From Listeria valentina (GTDB taxonomy: Bacteria; Bacillota; Bacilli; Lactobacillales; Listeriaceae): 64,000 bases of DNA. The position numbers and the translations under genes were made by a program. Below, piece after piece: positions 44,765 to 53,175 of the stretch (the stretch's first letter is position 1; every line of letters starts with the position of its first letter). The notes beneath the pieces were generated by a model, which saw only the letters and a program-made list of their open reading frames with translations, was not told the origin of the DNA and searched no databases. The DNA lies in contig NZ_JAATJW010000005.1 of assembly GCF_011800755.1 (NCBI RefSeq), positions 1 through 64,000 of the forward strand, in the 5' to 3' direction.

Positions 44765-45127
44765 TTGACAGAGTGGACAATCATTAAAACGAAGGGCGAA
44801 TATGAACCTTGGTGGTTTTTTGAAGACTGGGAAGAGACGATTCTTGATCGTTTCCGTTTTAATGAAAAGGAAGAAGCTTTTAAGAAATATAAAATAGTTG
44901 CGGAGGAAATGATTCAAAATTACCCGCACCATGCGCTAAAAAAACAAGTGCTATTCGCTGCTTGGAACGAAGAAGAAATCGAGTACTGCGAAGACTGTGA
45001 GGATGACATTCAAACTTTTCATGGACTGATTCTTATGGAAGACGGGAAAGTATATGTGCCGAAATCTGAAGAAGTCAATACGTGGTTTAGCGAAGTAGCA
45101 GCTTTTGAAACAAAGCCTATAGATTAA
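44765..45127 (+). CDS. DUF1033 family protein
   Basis: A 120-residue acidic cytosolic protein. It contains TKGEYEPWWFFEDWEETI near the start, typical of DUF1033, and a CEDCEDD cluster in the middle. The start is TTG at 44765, with AGGAG 9 nt upstream; the frame could start at the ATG 44756, which sits on that site. The function is unknown. It is likely cotranscribed with idi, which begins 13 nt later. Confidence 0.8.
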   Translation: MTEWTIIKTKGEYEPWWFFEDWEETILDRFRFNEKEEAFKKYKIVAEEMIQNYPHHALKKQVLFAAWNEEEIEYCEDCEDDIQTFHGLILMEDGKVYVPKSEEVNTWFSEVAAFETKPID

Positions 45128-45140
45128 GGATGGGAAAACT

Positions 45141-46232
45141 TTGGAAAACAAGGAAGATCTTTTGCGAGAACGTAGAAAAGACGAGCACGTGACACTTGCA
45201 TACAATAGCTACAAGAAACAAGGGACTAGCTTCAACGATTTAAAAATCTTGGGGACTTCGCTCCCTCGAATTGGCGTTAGCGAAGTAGATCTTACGACAA
45301 GCTTTGCGGGCCTTCGTTTTAAGTGGCCGTTTTATATTAATGCCATGACAGGTGGAAGTGCTCACACAAAGAAAATCAATCAAGAGTTGGCGGAGATTGC
45401 TCGAGAAACGGAAATAGCAATGGCTGTTGGCTCGCAGTCCGCCGCTCTAAAAAATCAAGCGCTTGAATCAACTTTTCGCATCGCTCGGGAAGTCAATCCG
45501 TCGGGACAATTATTTGCCAATGTGAGTCCAGAAGTGCCCGTGGAACAAGCTAAAAGAGCAATCGAAATGCTTGAAGCGGACTTATTACAAATTCATATTA
45601 ATCCGGCTCAAGAACTGGTGATGAAAGAAGGAGACCGTGAATTTGGTCACTGGATAGAAAGCTTGAAGCGCTATGTGGAAGAAATCAAAATTCCAATTGT
45701 TGTGAAAGAAGTTGGATTCGGCATGCGGAAAGAAACCGTTGCAAAGCTTGGTGAGTTAGGGATTCGTACGGTGGATCTGGGCGGAAAAGGGGGCACTAAT
45801 TTCGCTCAAATTGAAAATGATCGGCGCCGGGACCATGCTTTCGATTTCTTGACAGATTGGGGACTAACGACTGCTGAAAGTTTACTTGATTTGCAGAATG
45901 CGGAATTGACGAATGTGGAATTTTTGGCTTCTGGCGGAATCAAATCAGCACTTGATATGGTAAAAGCTTATCGTTTAGGAGCAAGAAGCGCAGGAATGGC
46001 TGGCAAAATTTTGTACCGGCTGAAAAAAGACGGAAAGGAAGCGGCTATTTCGGAAATTGAACAATTAAAGGAAAGTTTAGCGGCTTTATTTGTTCTATTA
46101 GATTCCAAAAATTTAAGTGAGATAAAGCAAGTTCCATTAATCGTTTCAGGCGAATTAAAGGATTTTTGTGAAGCACGTCAAATTGACTATCAAAATTTGG
46201 CTAACCCTAAAAAGAGCGATCTCAACTTTTGA
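45141..46232 (+). CDS. fni: Type 2 isopentenyl-diphosphate delta-isomerase
   Basis: A 363-residue FMN-dependent enzyme that converts IPP to DMAPP. It shows the FMN barrel motifs MTGGSAHTKKINQELAEIA, AMAVGSQSAALKN, VDLGGKGGTNFAQIEN and FLASGGIKSALDMVKAYRLG. The start is TTG at 45141 with AAGGA 10 nt upstream. It balances IPP and DMAPP for IspA in the same isoprenoid route. The C-terminus lies over a hairpin terminator shared with trhO. Confidence 0.94.
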   Translation: MENKEDLLRERRKDEHVTLAYNSYKKQGTSFNDLKILGTSLPRIGVSEVDLTTSFAGLRFKWPFYINAMTGGSAHTKKINQELAEIARETEIAMAVGSQSAALKNQALESTFRIAREVNPSGQLFANVSPEVPVEQAKRAIEMLEADLLQIHINPAQELVMKEGDREFGHWIESLKRYVEEIKIPIVVKEVGFGMRKETVAKLGELGIRTVDLGGKGGTNFAQIENDRRRDHAFDFLTDWGLTTAESLLDLQNAELTNVEFLASGGIKSALDMVKAYRLGARSAGMAGKILYRLKKDGKEAAISEIEQLKESLAALFVLLDSKNLSEIKQVPLIVSGELKDFCEARQIDYQNLANPKKSDLNF

Positions 46233-46242
46233 GATCGCTCTT
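46212..46242. terminator. Bidirectional hairpin between idi and trhO
   Basis: AAGAGCGATCTCAA (46212-46225) pairs perfectly with TTGAGATCGCTCTT (46229-46242) around a 3-nt loop. It overlaps the end of idi (stop at 46230-46232). The T tail is short on both strands. Confidence 0.75.
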
Positions 46243-46249
46243 CCATTAT

Positions 46250-47218
46250 TTATTTCGCAGAAGATGTTTCTAGACTTTCACCAATGGCGTTTAAGCGGGC
46301 TTCAAGTTGCTCTTCTGTTAAATTATGTTTTTTGACATAAAGATTATCTGGATGCACACGGCATTCATGAGAACAGCTGTGCAAGTATTTTTCATCGTTT
46401 TCTTCAGAGGCAAGAATTTGTTTATTGCAATGCGGATTAGCACAATTAATGTAACGTTCACAAGGCGTCCCGTCGAAATGATCTTTCCCGACGATTGTGT
46501 GATCTACACGGTTGATTGGAACGGAAATGCGTTCATCAAAAACATACATCATGCCATCCCAGAATTCACCTTTTGTTTTTTCATCTTTTCCATAAGTAGC
46601 AATACCACCATGAAGCTGAGCAACGTCATCAAAACCAGCTGTTTTTAACCAACCGGAGAATTTTTCACAACGAATGCCGCCGGTGCAGTAGGTAACCACT
46701 TTTTTGCCATCAAATTGATCTCGATTTTCTTCGACCCAATTTGGTAGTTCACGAAAAGCTTTGATATCGGGACGAATAGCTCCACGAAAATGGCCAAGGT
46801 CATATTCATAATCGTTTCTTGCATCTAAAATGACTGTATCCGGGTCTTGCAACGCTTCACGAAATTCTTCAGGTTCAAGATACTTTCCGGTCACTTCAAG
46901 CGGGCTAAGGTCTTGTTCCAAATGAAGGGACACAATTTCCTTACGTGGACGAACAAACATTTTTTTGAAAGCATGTTTATCAGCTTCGTCAATTTTGAAG
47001 ACCATATCCGAAAATCTTGGATCAGCATGCATTGCATTTTTATACTTTTCAGTTGCCTCAGTCGTTCCCGAAACGGTTCCATTGATTCCTTCTTCAGCAA
47101 CAAGAATACGTCCTTTTAGTCCAATTTCTTTACAAAAAGCAAGATGCTCTTTCGCAAAGGTTTCTGGATCATCAATTGTCGTGTATTTGTAGTATAACAA
47201 CACTTGATAGTCACTCAT
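46250..47218 (-). CDS. trhO: tRNA uridine(34) hydroxylase TrhO (rhodanese-like)
   Basis: A 322-residue enzyme of the UPF0176 family, now known to make 5-hydroxyuridine at the wobble position of tRNA. It has an N-terminal ACP-like domain and the rhodanese domain with [17 protein letters not shown] and [16 protein letters not shown], where C178 and C184 lie. A Cys-rich C-terminal region ([21 protein letters not shown]) may bind zinc. It faces the YitT gene across a 253-nt gap. Confidence 0.92.
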   Translation of the reverse strand: MSDYQVLLYYKYTTIDDPETFAKEHLAFCKEIGLKGRILVAEEGINGTVSGTTEATEKYKNAMHADPRFSDMVFKIDEADKHAFKKMFVRPRKEIVSLHLEQDLSPLEVTGKYLEPEEFREALQDPDTVILDARNDYEYDLGHFRGAIRPDIKAFRELPNWVEENRDQFDGKKVVTYCTGGIRCEKFSGWLKTAGFDDVAQLHGGIATYGKDEKTKGEFWDGMMYVFDERISVPINRVDHTIVGKDHFDGTPCERYINCANPHCNKQILASEENDEKYLHSCSHECRVHPDNLYVKKHNLTEEQLEARLNAIGESLETSSAK

Positions 47219-47471
47219 ATTTTTTTACCACCTTTAGTTTTGTGTTTTTGCTTGTGAAAAGTGCAGCATATGAATCATCTCCGCACATTGCGCAACTATA
47301 ACTATACTATAGATAAGTAGCAGGCTGCAAGAAAAAATTCTTGCATATGATAACGAGAAAAGACAAGGATAGACCGCTTATGCTATACTTAAAAAGAGTA
47401 AAAAAATTAATAAAACGCAAAATGTTTTCTGATAAATGAGCAAATTGTAAAGTGACAGGAAGTGACGAACT
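47219..47471. other. Divergent gap between trhO and the YitT gene
   Basis: No gene is seen in this gap. It holds the dyad at 47326-47345 and, for the YitT gene, an extended -10 TGC-TATACT at 47381-47389 with a poor -35. Near the trhO start GGTGG is visible on the minus strand. Confidence 0.5.
47326..47345. promoter_or_regulatory. Perfect dyad TGCAAGAA-N4-TTCTTGCA, possible operator
   Basis: TGCAAGAA (47326-47333) and TTCTTGCA (47338-47345) are perfect inverted repeats with AAAA between. It lies in the divergent region, upstream of the candidate YitT promoter. No regulator I can name has exactly this site. Confidence 0.45.
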
Positions 47472-48389
47472 ATGAAGTCAGACAGCTTATTGCTAGAAGA
47501 AAAAGCGGCGCAGGAAGTAAAGCTTTATCGCCGTAGGAAATGGAAATGGTTTACATACCGTTTTTTGATGATTACGATCGGTGCCATCCTCATGGGAATC
47601 GGTCTTGAACTTTTCCTCGTAAATAATCAGATTCTAGATGGTGGAATCGTCGGCATCTCGATTATTGTTTCTCAACTTACGCCGCTACCCCTTGGCGTAC
47701 TTACCTTTGTTTTAAATATTCCTTTTTTTATTATTGGTTACCGAAAGATTGGCAAAGTCTTTGCTCTTTTCACATTATACGGGATTGCCGTCATGTCGAC
47801 TGTGACGCTCCTTCTTCATTCAGCACATCCCGTTACAGATGATCTTTTGCTCGCTACAGTTTTCGGGGGGGTGACGCTCGGGCTTGGTGTTGGCCTCGTT
47901 ATTCGCAATGGTGGAGCACTTGATGGAACAGAGATTGTTTCGATCATTGTGAACGGGAAAACCCCTTTTTCAACAGGACAAATTATTATGGTCATTAACA
48001 TCTTAATTTTTTCAGTAGCTGGTTTTGCTTTTAACTGGGACCGTGCGATGTATTCGCTGATTACTTATTTTTTAGCATACAAAGTGATTGATATTGTTAT
48101 TCAGGGAATGGATGAATCTAAAAGTGCATTTATTATTAGCCGTTATCACGAAGAAATTGGTCTTGAAATTATGGAACAACTCGGAAAAAGCGTCACTTAT
48201 ATTGAAGCAACAGGTGGATATTCAGGTGAAATGAATAAAGTGATTTTCGTGATTATTTCGCGGTTTGAAGAAGTTAAATTGAAATCAATCTTGGATGAGA
48301 TTGATCCGGATGCTTTCTTAGCCGTCGGTGGAAGCATGTCCGAAGTTAAAGGCGGGAAAATGATGACAAAGCGAACTCCTCATCTTTAA
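47472..48389 (+). CDS. YitT family membrane protein
   Basis: A 305-residue protein with five to six membrane helices in the first 200 residues. It shows the YitT (DUF161) signature GIGLELFLVNNQILDGGIVG and ALDGTEIVSIIV. A cytosolic C-terminal DUF2179 domain has ESKSAFIISRYHEEIGLEI and ATGGYSGEMNKVIF. The function is unknown. The ATG has GACAGGAAG upstream. A terminator hairpin overlaps the 3' end. Confidence 0.88.
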   Translation: MKSDSLLLEEKAAQEVKLYRRRKWKWFTYRFLMITIGAILMGIGLELFLVNNQILDGGIVGISIIVSQLTPLPLGVLTFVLNIPFFIIGYRKIGKVFALFTLYGIAVMSTVTLLLHSAHPVTDDLLLATVFGGVTLGLGVGLVIRNGGALDGTEIVSIIVNGKTPFSTGQIIMVINILIFSVAGFAFNWDRAMYSLITYFLAYKVIDIVIQGMDESKSAFIISRYHEEIGLEIMEQLGKSVTYIEATGGYSGEMNKVIFVIISRFEEVKLKSILDEIDPDAFLAVGGSMSEVKGGKMMTKRTPHL

Positions 48390-48406
48390 AGGGAGGAGTT
48401 TTCTTT
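48374..48406 (+). terminator. Terminator at the end of the YitT gene
   Basis: AACTCCT (48374-48380) pairs with AGGAGTT (48394-48400), followed by TTCTTTT. The stop codon of the gene lies in the loop. Confidence 0.6.
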
Positions 48407-48434
48407 TGACCTTTGTTGACCAAACAGTTAAAAT
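48406..48434 (+). promoter_or_regulatory. Promoter of tepA
   Basis: TTGACC (48406-48411) and TAAAAT (48429-48434) are 17 nt apart, 32 nt before the tepA start. Confidence 0.7.
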
Positions 48435-48465
48435 GAGTACATGAGCAAAGAGAGGATGTGTCGAA

Positions 48466-49038
48466 ATGGCAGAAGAAAACAAATCAAAAGATATGAGTCA
48501 GATTTTGACTGAAAAATTGATTGATACGCGTACTATCTTCCTTTACGGAGAAATCAATCAAGATTTAGCAAAAGAAGTTTCAAAACAGCTTTTACTTTTG
48601 GCAGCTTTAGGTGACGAACCGATTACGATTTTTATCAATAGTCAAGGTGGTCACGTAGAATCAGGCGATACTATTCATGATATGATCCAGTATATTAAAC
48701 CAGAAGTTCGAGTTATTGGAACTGGCTGGGTGGCGAGTGCAGGAATTACCATCTATTTGGCTGCGAAAAAAGAAAATCGGTACAGCTTACCAAATACTCG
48801 TTATATGATTCATCAACCACTCGGTGGCGTTCAAGGTCAAAGTAGTGAAATCGAAATTGAAGCTCGCGAAATTGTACGGATGCGTGAAAGAATTAACCGT
48901 TTAATTAGCGAAGCAACTGGACAAGATTTTGAAAAAGTTGTCGAAGATACAGATCGCAATTTCTGGCTTTCGGCTAACGAAGCGATTGACTATGGAATCG
49001 TTAATCAAATTATTCAAAATCAAAGTGAAGTGAAATAA
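48466..49038 (+). CDS. tepA: ClpP-like protease TepA
   Basis: A 190-residue serine peptidase of the ClpP/crotonase fold. The catalytic Ser is in GTGWVASAGITIYLA and the His is in RYMIHQPLGG. Next is the region with DRNFWLSANEAIDYGIVNQI. B. subtilis TepA (YmfB) promotes protein translocation and cleaves signal peptides or stalled precursors. It stands upstream of ftsK, as in B. subtilis. AGAGGATG precedes the ATG. Confidence 0.88.
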   Translation: MAEENKSKDMSQILTEKLIDTRTIFLYGEINQDLAKEVSKQLLLLAALGDEPITIFINSQGGHVESGDTIHDMIQYIKPEVRVIGTGWVASAGITIYLAAKKENRYSLPNTRYMIHQPLGGVQGQSSEIEIEAREIVRMRERINRLISEATGQDFEKVVEDTDRNFWLSANEAIDYGIVNQIIQNQSEVK

Positions 49039-49043
49039 CACTA

Positions 49044-49080
49044 AACTGGACAACTCTCTTGATAGAGTGTCCAGTTTTTT
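49044..49080 (+). terminator. Intrinsic terminator after tepA
   Basis: AACTGGACAACTCT pairs with AGAGTGTCCAGTT, with one bulge, around a 6-nt loop, followed by T. Confidence 0.9.
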
Positions 49081-49180
49081 ACGTACATTTGTTTGCTAAA
49101 TAGGTCTTTTGGTGGAGTTTGTCATTTATCTCATGTGCTATAATAAGACCAGTATGTTGACTAGATTGGGAGGAGATTTT

Positions 49181-51502
49181 TTGGCTGCACAAAAGAAAAA
49201 GACCAATGCGGCAGGAAAACGCAAGGGAACACGTTCAAAGAAAAAACAAAATCACTACGGAAAAGAGATTAGCGGATTCATTTTAATTGTTATCGGCTTA
49301 CTCGGTTTATTCCAGCTTGGTTTTGTTGGAACTTTTTTCTATACAGTAGGTGAGCTTATACTTGGTTCACTTAGTTTAGCTTTACTGCTTGGTATGATTA
49401 TTTGCGGGGGCTATTTACTAATCAAAAGAACGGCTCCTCACTTTTTTGCTAAACGCCTTGTAGGAATTTATTTAATTGCAATTGGTCTCGCTGTTTTACT
49501 ACATATGAGCTTAATGTTAAAAGCTCTTCCTGCAGATCAAACGATTCTAGGATTTTCTAATCATCTAGCCTTTCAAAACATTCTTCATCCTGAACAAATT
49601 GCTTCTGTCGGTGGCGGGATGATTGGAGCTGTTATTACTGCAATCACTTATTTTCTTATTTCGGCAGTTGGCACAAATATTTTTGCGCTGTTTTTAGTTG
49701 TGTTTGGTTTATCGCTTGCTTCTGGAGTCCCGTTAAGTGTGGTTTGGGAGAAGTTACGGGCCGTTTATGCAAATTGGAGAGAAAAAGCGCGGCTTGCAAA
49801 AGAAAAAGCTGAATTACGCAAAGCGAAGCAAGAATTAAAGAAACAAGAAAAAGAACAAGCAAAAGTAGAATCAGATAATAATGTCAAAGAGCCAGTGGAA
49901 AAGGTTGTAAAAGAAGAGAAAGAGAATAAACCACCAATTATCTCGAATTTTAATGCCGCAAAAAAAGAAGAAAATACTACAAAAGAAACAGCTAGAAATG
50001 CTAGTCAACAAGCTGAAGGGGAAGAAGAAGCCATTCAAGAAATGCGCTTTGAGCAGGAATCATTTGAAAATGAAATCTATCAACTTCCACCATTATCGCT
50101 TTTAAATGAAGCTAAATCAGTAGATCAATCTAAAGAATATCAACAAATTGAAGCAAATGCGCGGAAACTGGAAGAAACTTTTGATAGTTTTGGTGTAAAA
50201 GCGAAAATAACTCAAGTACACTTAGGACCTGCGGTTACGAAATATGAAGTGCAACCAGCAGTGGGAGTAAAAGTAAGTCGGATTGTTTCTCTTAGCGATG
50301 ATATTGCGCTTGCACTTGCAGCAAAAGATATTCGGATTGAAGCGCCTATTCCTGGGAAATCAGCAATCGGGATTGAAGTTGCGAACCAACAAGTGGCAAT
50401 GGTTACGCTTCGGGAAGTGTTAGAAAACAATAGCCAAAATCATCCTGAAGACAAACTTCAAATTGCTCTTGGTCGTGATATTTCGGGAGATGCGGTTTTA
50501 GCCCATTTAAATAAAATGCCACATTTACTTGTTGCTGGGTCGACAGGAAGCGGAAAATCTGTTTGTATCAATGGCATTATTACAAGTATTTTACTCCGCG
50601 CTAAACCGCATGAAGTAAAAATGATGATGATTGATCCGAAAATGGTGGAACTTAACGTGTATAATGGGATTCCCCATTTACTTGCACCAGTTGTAACGAA
50701 CCCTAAAAAAGCAGCACAAGCCTTGCAAAAAATCGTGGCAGAGATGGAACGTCGCTATGATTTGTTTTCTCATACTGGAACACGAAACATGGAAGGCTAT
50801 AATGAACAGGTGCGAAAACATAACGAAAAAAATGAAGAAAAACAAGCAGAACTTCCTTACATTGTTGTCATTGTGGATGAACTGGCTGACTTGATGATGG
50901 TTGCATCAAACGATGTAGAAGATGCGATTACAAGACTTGCTCAAATGGCTCGGGCAGCGGGTATCCATTTGATTATCGCAACGCAAAGACCTTCTGTTGA
51001 TGTTATCACTGGGGTGATTAAAGCAAATATCCCTTCAAGAATTGCTTTTGCAGTTTCAAGTGCAACCGATTCTCGGACGATTTTAGATATGGGGGGAGCA
51101 GAAAAGTTGTTAGGCCGAGGAGACATGCTATTCTTGCCGGTCGGATCAAGTAAACCAACCCGTGTGCAAGGTGCTTTTCTGTCTGACGAGGAAGTAGAAA
51201 ATATTGTTGATTTTACAATTTCACAGCAAAAAGCACAATATGATGAAGAGATGATTCCTGACGATATTCCTGAACACACAGAGGAAGCGGAAGATGAGCT
51301 ATATGACGAGGCGGTGGCTCTTGTGGTTGAAATGCAAACAGCTTCTGTTTCGATGTTGCAACGGAAATTTAGAATTGGTTACAACCGAGCAGCGCGCTTG
51401 ATTGATGAAATGGAGCAACGCGGGGTTGTTGGCCCGCACGAAGGGAGCAAACCACGTCGTGTAAATGTAGAATCACTCGGAGATTCTGACATGGAAGATT
51501 AA
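49181..51502 (+). CDS. ftsK: DNA translocase FtsK/SpoIIIE
   Basis: A 773-residue membrane-anchored motor that pumps chromosome DNA through the closing septum. The start is TTG at 49181 behind GGGAGGAG; the longer frame has no site. Four membrane helices (about 25-165), a Lys/Glu-rich linker (about 200-290), the FtsK alpha-beta motor with Walker [15 protein letters not shown] and Walker [13 protein letters not shown], and the C-terminal gamma winged helix ([21 protein letters not shown]) are present. The size agrees with B. subtilis SpoIIIE. An extended -10 (TGC-TATAAT, 49136-49144) lies upstream. Confidence 0.93.
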   Translation: MAAQKKKTNAAGKRKGTRSKKKQNHYGKEISGFILIVIGLLGLFQLGFVGTFFYTVGELILGSLSLALLLGMIICGGYLLIKRTAPHFFAKRLVGIYLIAIGLAVLLHMSLMLKALPADQTILGFSNHLAFQNILHPEQIASVGGGMIGAVITAITYFLISAVGTNIFALFLVVFGLSLASGVPLSVVWEKLRAVYANWREKARLAKEKAELRKAKQELKKQEKEQAKVESDNNVKEPVEKVVKEEKENKPPIISNFNAAKKEENTTKETARNASQQAEGEEEAIQEMRFEQESFENEIYQLPPLSLLNEAKSVDQSKEYQQIEANARKLEETFDSFGVKAKITQVHLGPAVTKYEVQPAVGVKVSRIVSLSDDIALALAAKDIRIEAPIPGKSAIGIEVANQQVAMVTLREVLENNSQNHPEDKLQIALGRDISGDAVLAHLNKMPHLLVAGSTGSGKSVCINGIITSILLRAKPHEVKMMMIDPKMVELNVYNGIPHLLAPVVTNPKKAAQALQKIVAEMERRYDLFSHTGTRNMEGYNEQVRKHNEKNEEKQAELPYIVVIVDELADLMMVASNDVEDAITRLAQMARAAGIHLIIATQRPSVDVITGVIKANIPSRIAFAVSSATDSRTILDMGGAEKLLGRGDMLFLPVGSSKPTRVQGAFLSDEEVENIVDFTISQQKAQYDEEMIPDDIPEHTEEAEDELYDEAVALVVEMQTASVSMLQRKFRIGYNRAARLIDEMEQRGVVGPHEGSKPRRVNVESLGDSDMED

Positions 51503-51507
51503 AAAAG

Positions 51508-51537
51508 TACGCCTTTCCTAGAGAGGCGTATTTTTTT
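51508..51537 (+). terminator. Intrinsic terminator after ftsK
   Basis: TACGCCT (51508-51514) pairs with AGGCGTA (51524-51530) and seven T follow. Confidence 0.9.
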
Positions 51538-51546
51538 GAAGTGAAT

Positions 51547-51561
51547 AATTTTCTGAATTAA
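51547..51561 (+). promoter_or_regulatory. Candidate CodY box upstream of tcsA
   Basis: AATTTTCTGAATTAA matches the CodY consensus AATTTTCWGAAAATT in its first 11 positions. The B. subtilis homologue nupN is reported to be under CodY control, so the site fits. Position and match are only suggestive. Confidence 0.4.
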
Positions 51562-51609
51562 CTTGCATTGAGAAAAGCCAAATTATGAATTTATTTCTAG
51601 GAGAGAACA

Positions 51610-51618
51610 TGGTATATT
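51610..51618 (+). promoter_or_regulatory. Extended -10 promoter of tcsA
   Basis: TGG-TATATT forms an extended -10 about 140 nt before the tcsA start; the -35 is weak. The leader that follows is long. Confidence 0.45.
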
Positions 51619-51757
51619 AAAGAGAGTTGGAGAATACGGTTTCAGGGAAAGTTTTCTTCCAATATCAAACTGAATATACATATTGTCATTGGGAGAAAAT
51701 GTTCGTGGTAAACCGTTAAATCTAGCACACAATTTATCTCTTGGGAGGGGTTTACAA

Positions 51758-52819
51758 GTGAAAAAGCGTACATTTGCTTTGGCACTCACACTGATTCTTA
51801 CTTCTGCGGTCGTTCTTGGCGCATGTGGTTCGAAGGGCTCTGGAAGTAAGGGTAGTGACAAGGACTTCACAGTAGCGATGGTTACTGATACTGGCGGAGT
51901 AGATGACCGCTCGTTTAACCAATCAGCTTGGGAAGGACTTAAGGAATTTGGTAAAGCGAACGACATGAAAAAAGGGCAAGATGGTTACAATTATTTGCAA
52001 TCAGCTTCTGAAGCAGACTACAAAACTAATTTGAACACTGCTGTTCGTTCAAACTATGACTTGATTTTTGGGATTGGCTATAAGTTAAAAGAAGCGCTAG
52101 AAACGGTTTCTAAGCAAAACCCGGATAATCACTTTGCTATCGTAGATGATGTGATTAATGATCGCAAAAACGTAGCAAGCATTGGCTTTAAAGACAATGA
52201 TGGTTCATTCCTTGTTGGTGTTGTTGCTGGACTCACAACAAAGACGAATAAAGTTGGCTTTGTTGGTGGCGTAAAAGGCGCAGTTATTGATCGCTTTGAA
52301 GCTGGATTTGTTGAAGGCGTTAAAGCTGTAAATCCTGATGCCAAAATTGATGTTCAATATGCCAATGATTTTGCAAAAGCTGATAAAGGACAACAAATTG
52401 CATCAACTATGTATTCAAGTGGCGTAGATGTGATCTTCCATGCCGCTGGGGGTACTGGAAATGGTGTATTCGCGGAAGCGAAAAACTTGAAGAAAAAAGA
52501 TCCAAGCCGTGCAGTTTGGGTAATCGGTGTTGACCGTGATCAGTGGGATGAAGGAAAAGTAACAGCTAATGATGGTAAAGATTACAATGTTACGCTTACT
52601 TCTGAAATTAAACGTGTTGATGTTGCGGTAAATGATCTTTCTAAACGTGCTAAAAAAGGCGACTTCCCTGGGGGAGAAAAAATCGAATATGGTCTTGATA
52701 AAGATGCTGTAGGGCTATCTTCACATCAAGATAATATCTCAAAAGATGTTCTTAAAAAAGTTGATGAGTATAAACAAAAAATTGTAGACGGAGACATTAA
52801 AGTTCCAGAAAAACCTTGA
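51758..52819 (+). CDS. tcsA: BMP-family lipoprotein TcsA (nucleoside-binding)
   Basis: A 353-residue lipoprotein. The start is GTG at 51758 behind GGGAGGGG, which places the signal peptide correctly, with the lipobox LGAC and Cys at 23. The mature protein has the BMP/PnrA fold: VTDTGGVDDRSFNQSAWEGL, IFHAAGGTGNGVFAEA and WVIGVDRDQWDEG. In Listeria this protein is known as a CD4+ T-cell-stimulating antigen. As a B. subtilis NupN-type homologue it is likely the binding protein for the ABC importer encoded next. Confidence 0.93.
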   Translation: MKKRTFALALTLILTSAVVLGACGSKGSGSKGSDKDFTVAMVTDTGGVDDRSFNQSAWEGLKEFGKANDMKKGQDGYNYLQSASEADYKTNLNTAVRSNYDLIFGIGYKLKEALETVSKQNPDNHFAIVDDVINDRKNVASIGFKDNDGSFLVGVVAGLTTKTNKVGFVGGVKGAVIDRFEAGFVEGVKAVNPDAKIDVQYANDFAKADKGQQIASTMYSSGVDVIFHAAGGTGNGVFAEAKNLKKKDPSRAVWVIGVDRDQWDEGKVTANDGKDYNVTLTSEIKRVDVAVNDLSKRAKKGDFPGGEKIEYGLDKDAVGLSSHQDNISKDVLKKVDEYKQKIVDGDIKVPEKP

Positions 52820-52833
52820 TGATTCTGTTTTTG

Positions 52834-52860
52834 AGCCGGCTTTTTGCCGGCTCTCTTTCA
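52834..52860 (+). terminator. Intrinsic terminator after tcsA
   Basis: GAGCCGGC (52834-52841) pairs perfectly with GCCGGCTC (52847-52854); the following tail TCTTTC is T-rich but not pure. Confidence 0.75.
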
Positions 52861-52868
52861 AAATAAGT

Positions 52869-52882
52869 TGAAACCGCTTACT
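52869..52882 (+). promoter_or_regulatory. Candidate CcpA cre site
   Basis: TGAAACCGCTTACT matches the cre consensus TGWAANCGNTNWCA in 13 of 14 positions. It lies about 65 nt upstream of the nupO -35 and just behind the tcsA terminator. Confidence 0.45.
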
Positions 52883-52946
52883 ATGATAAGTAAACCCTTT
52901 TACTAAGAAGTTTTTTAGCTATTTTTTATTTTTTTCTAAATTAAGA

Positions 52947-52975
52947 TTGCAATGAACGGCAAATAGAAATAAAAT
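52947..52975 (+). promoter_or_regulatory. Promoter of nupO
   Basis: TTGCAA (52947-52952) and TAAAAT (52970-52975) are 17 nt apart. Transcription would start near 52982, leaving a leader of about 190 nt. Confidence 0.65.
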
Positions 52976-53175
52976 AAAGTGACATCTTTTTTAGCAATTT
53001 AGAAGCAGAGAATAAATTTCTAAAGAGCTTTAAAACTGTTGCTTACAAACGAACCTATTAACAGATAAAAAACAGGTTTACCCACTTCGAGGAAAAATCT
53101 GGAGAGGCCACATTTTTCGTGAGAAATGATGTCGAGCCGTTTTTCTGTAATAAAAGCGATAAAGGGAGTGAGAAT

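Larger units (their letters stand above)
52855..53175 (+). other. Intergenic region between tcsA and nupO
   Basis: No gene is seen in this 320-nt gap. It contains a candidate cre site, a good promoter, and then a leader of about 190 nt before nupO with only weak stems, for example AACCT against AGGTT near 53053-53079. Confidence 0.5.

Noticed and set aside
47816-48001. Antisense frames over metabolic and transporter genes
   Set aside because: These are typical shadows in long coding regions and lack start signals and family similarity.
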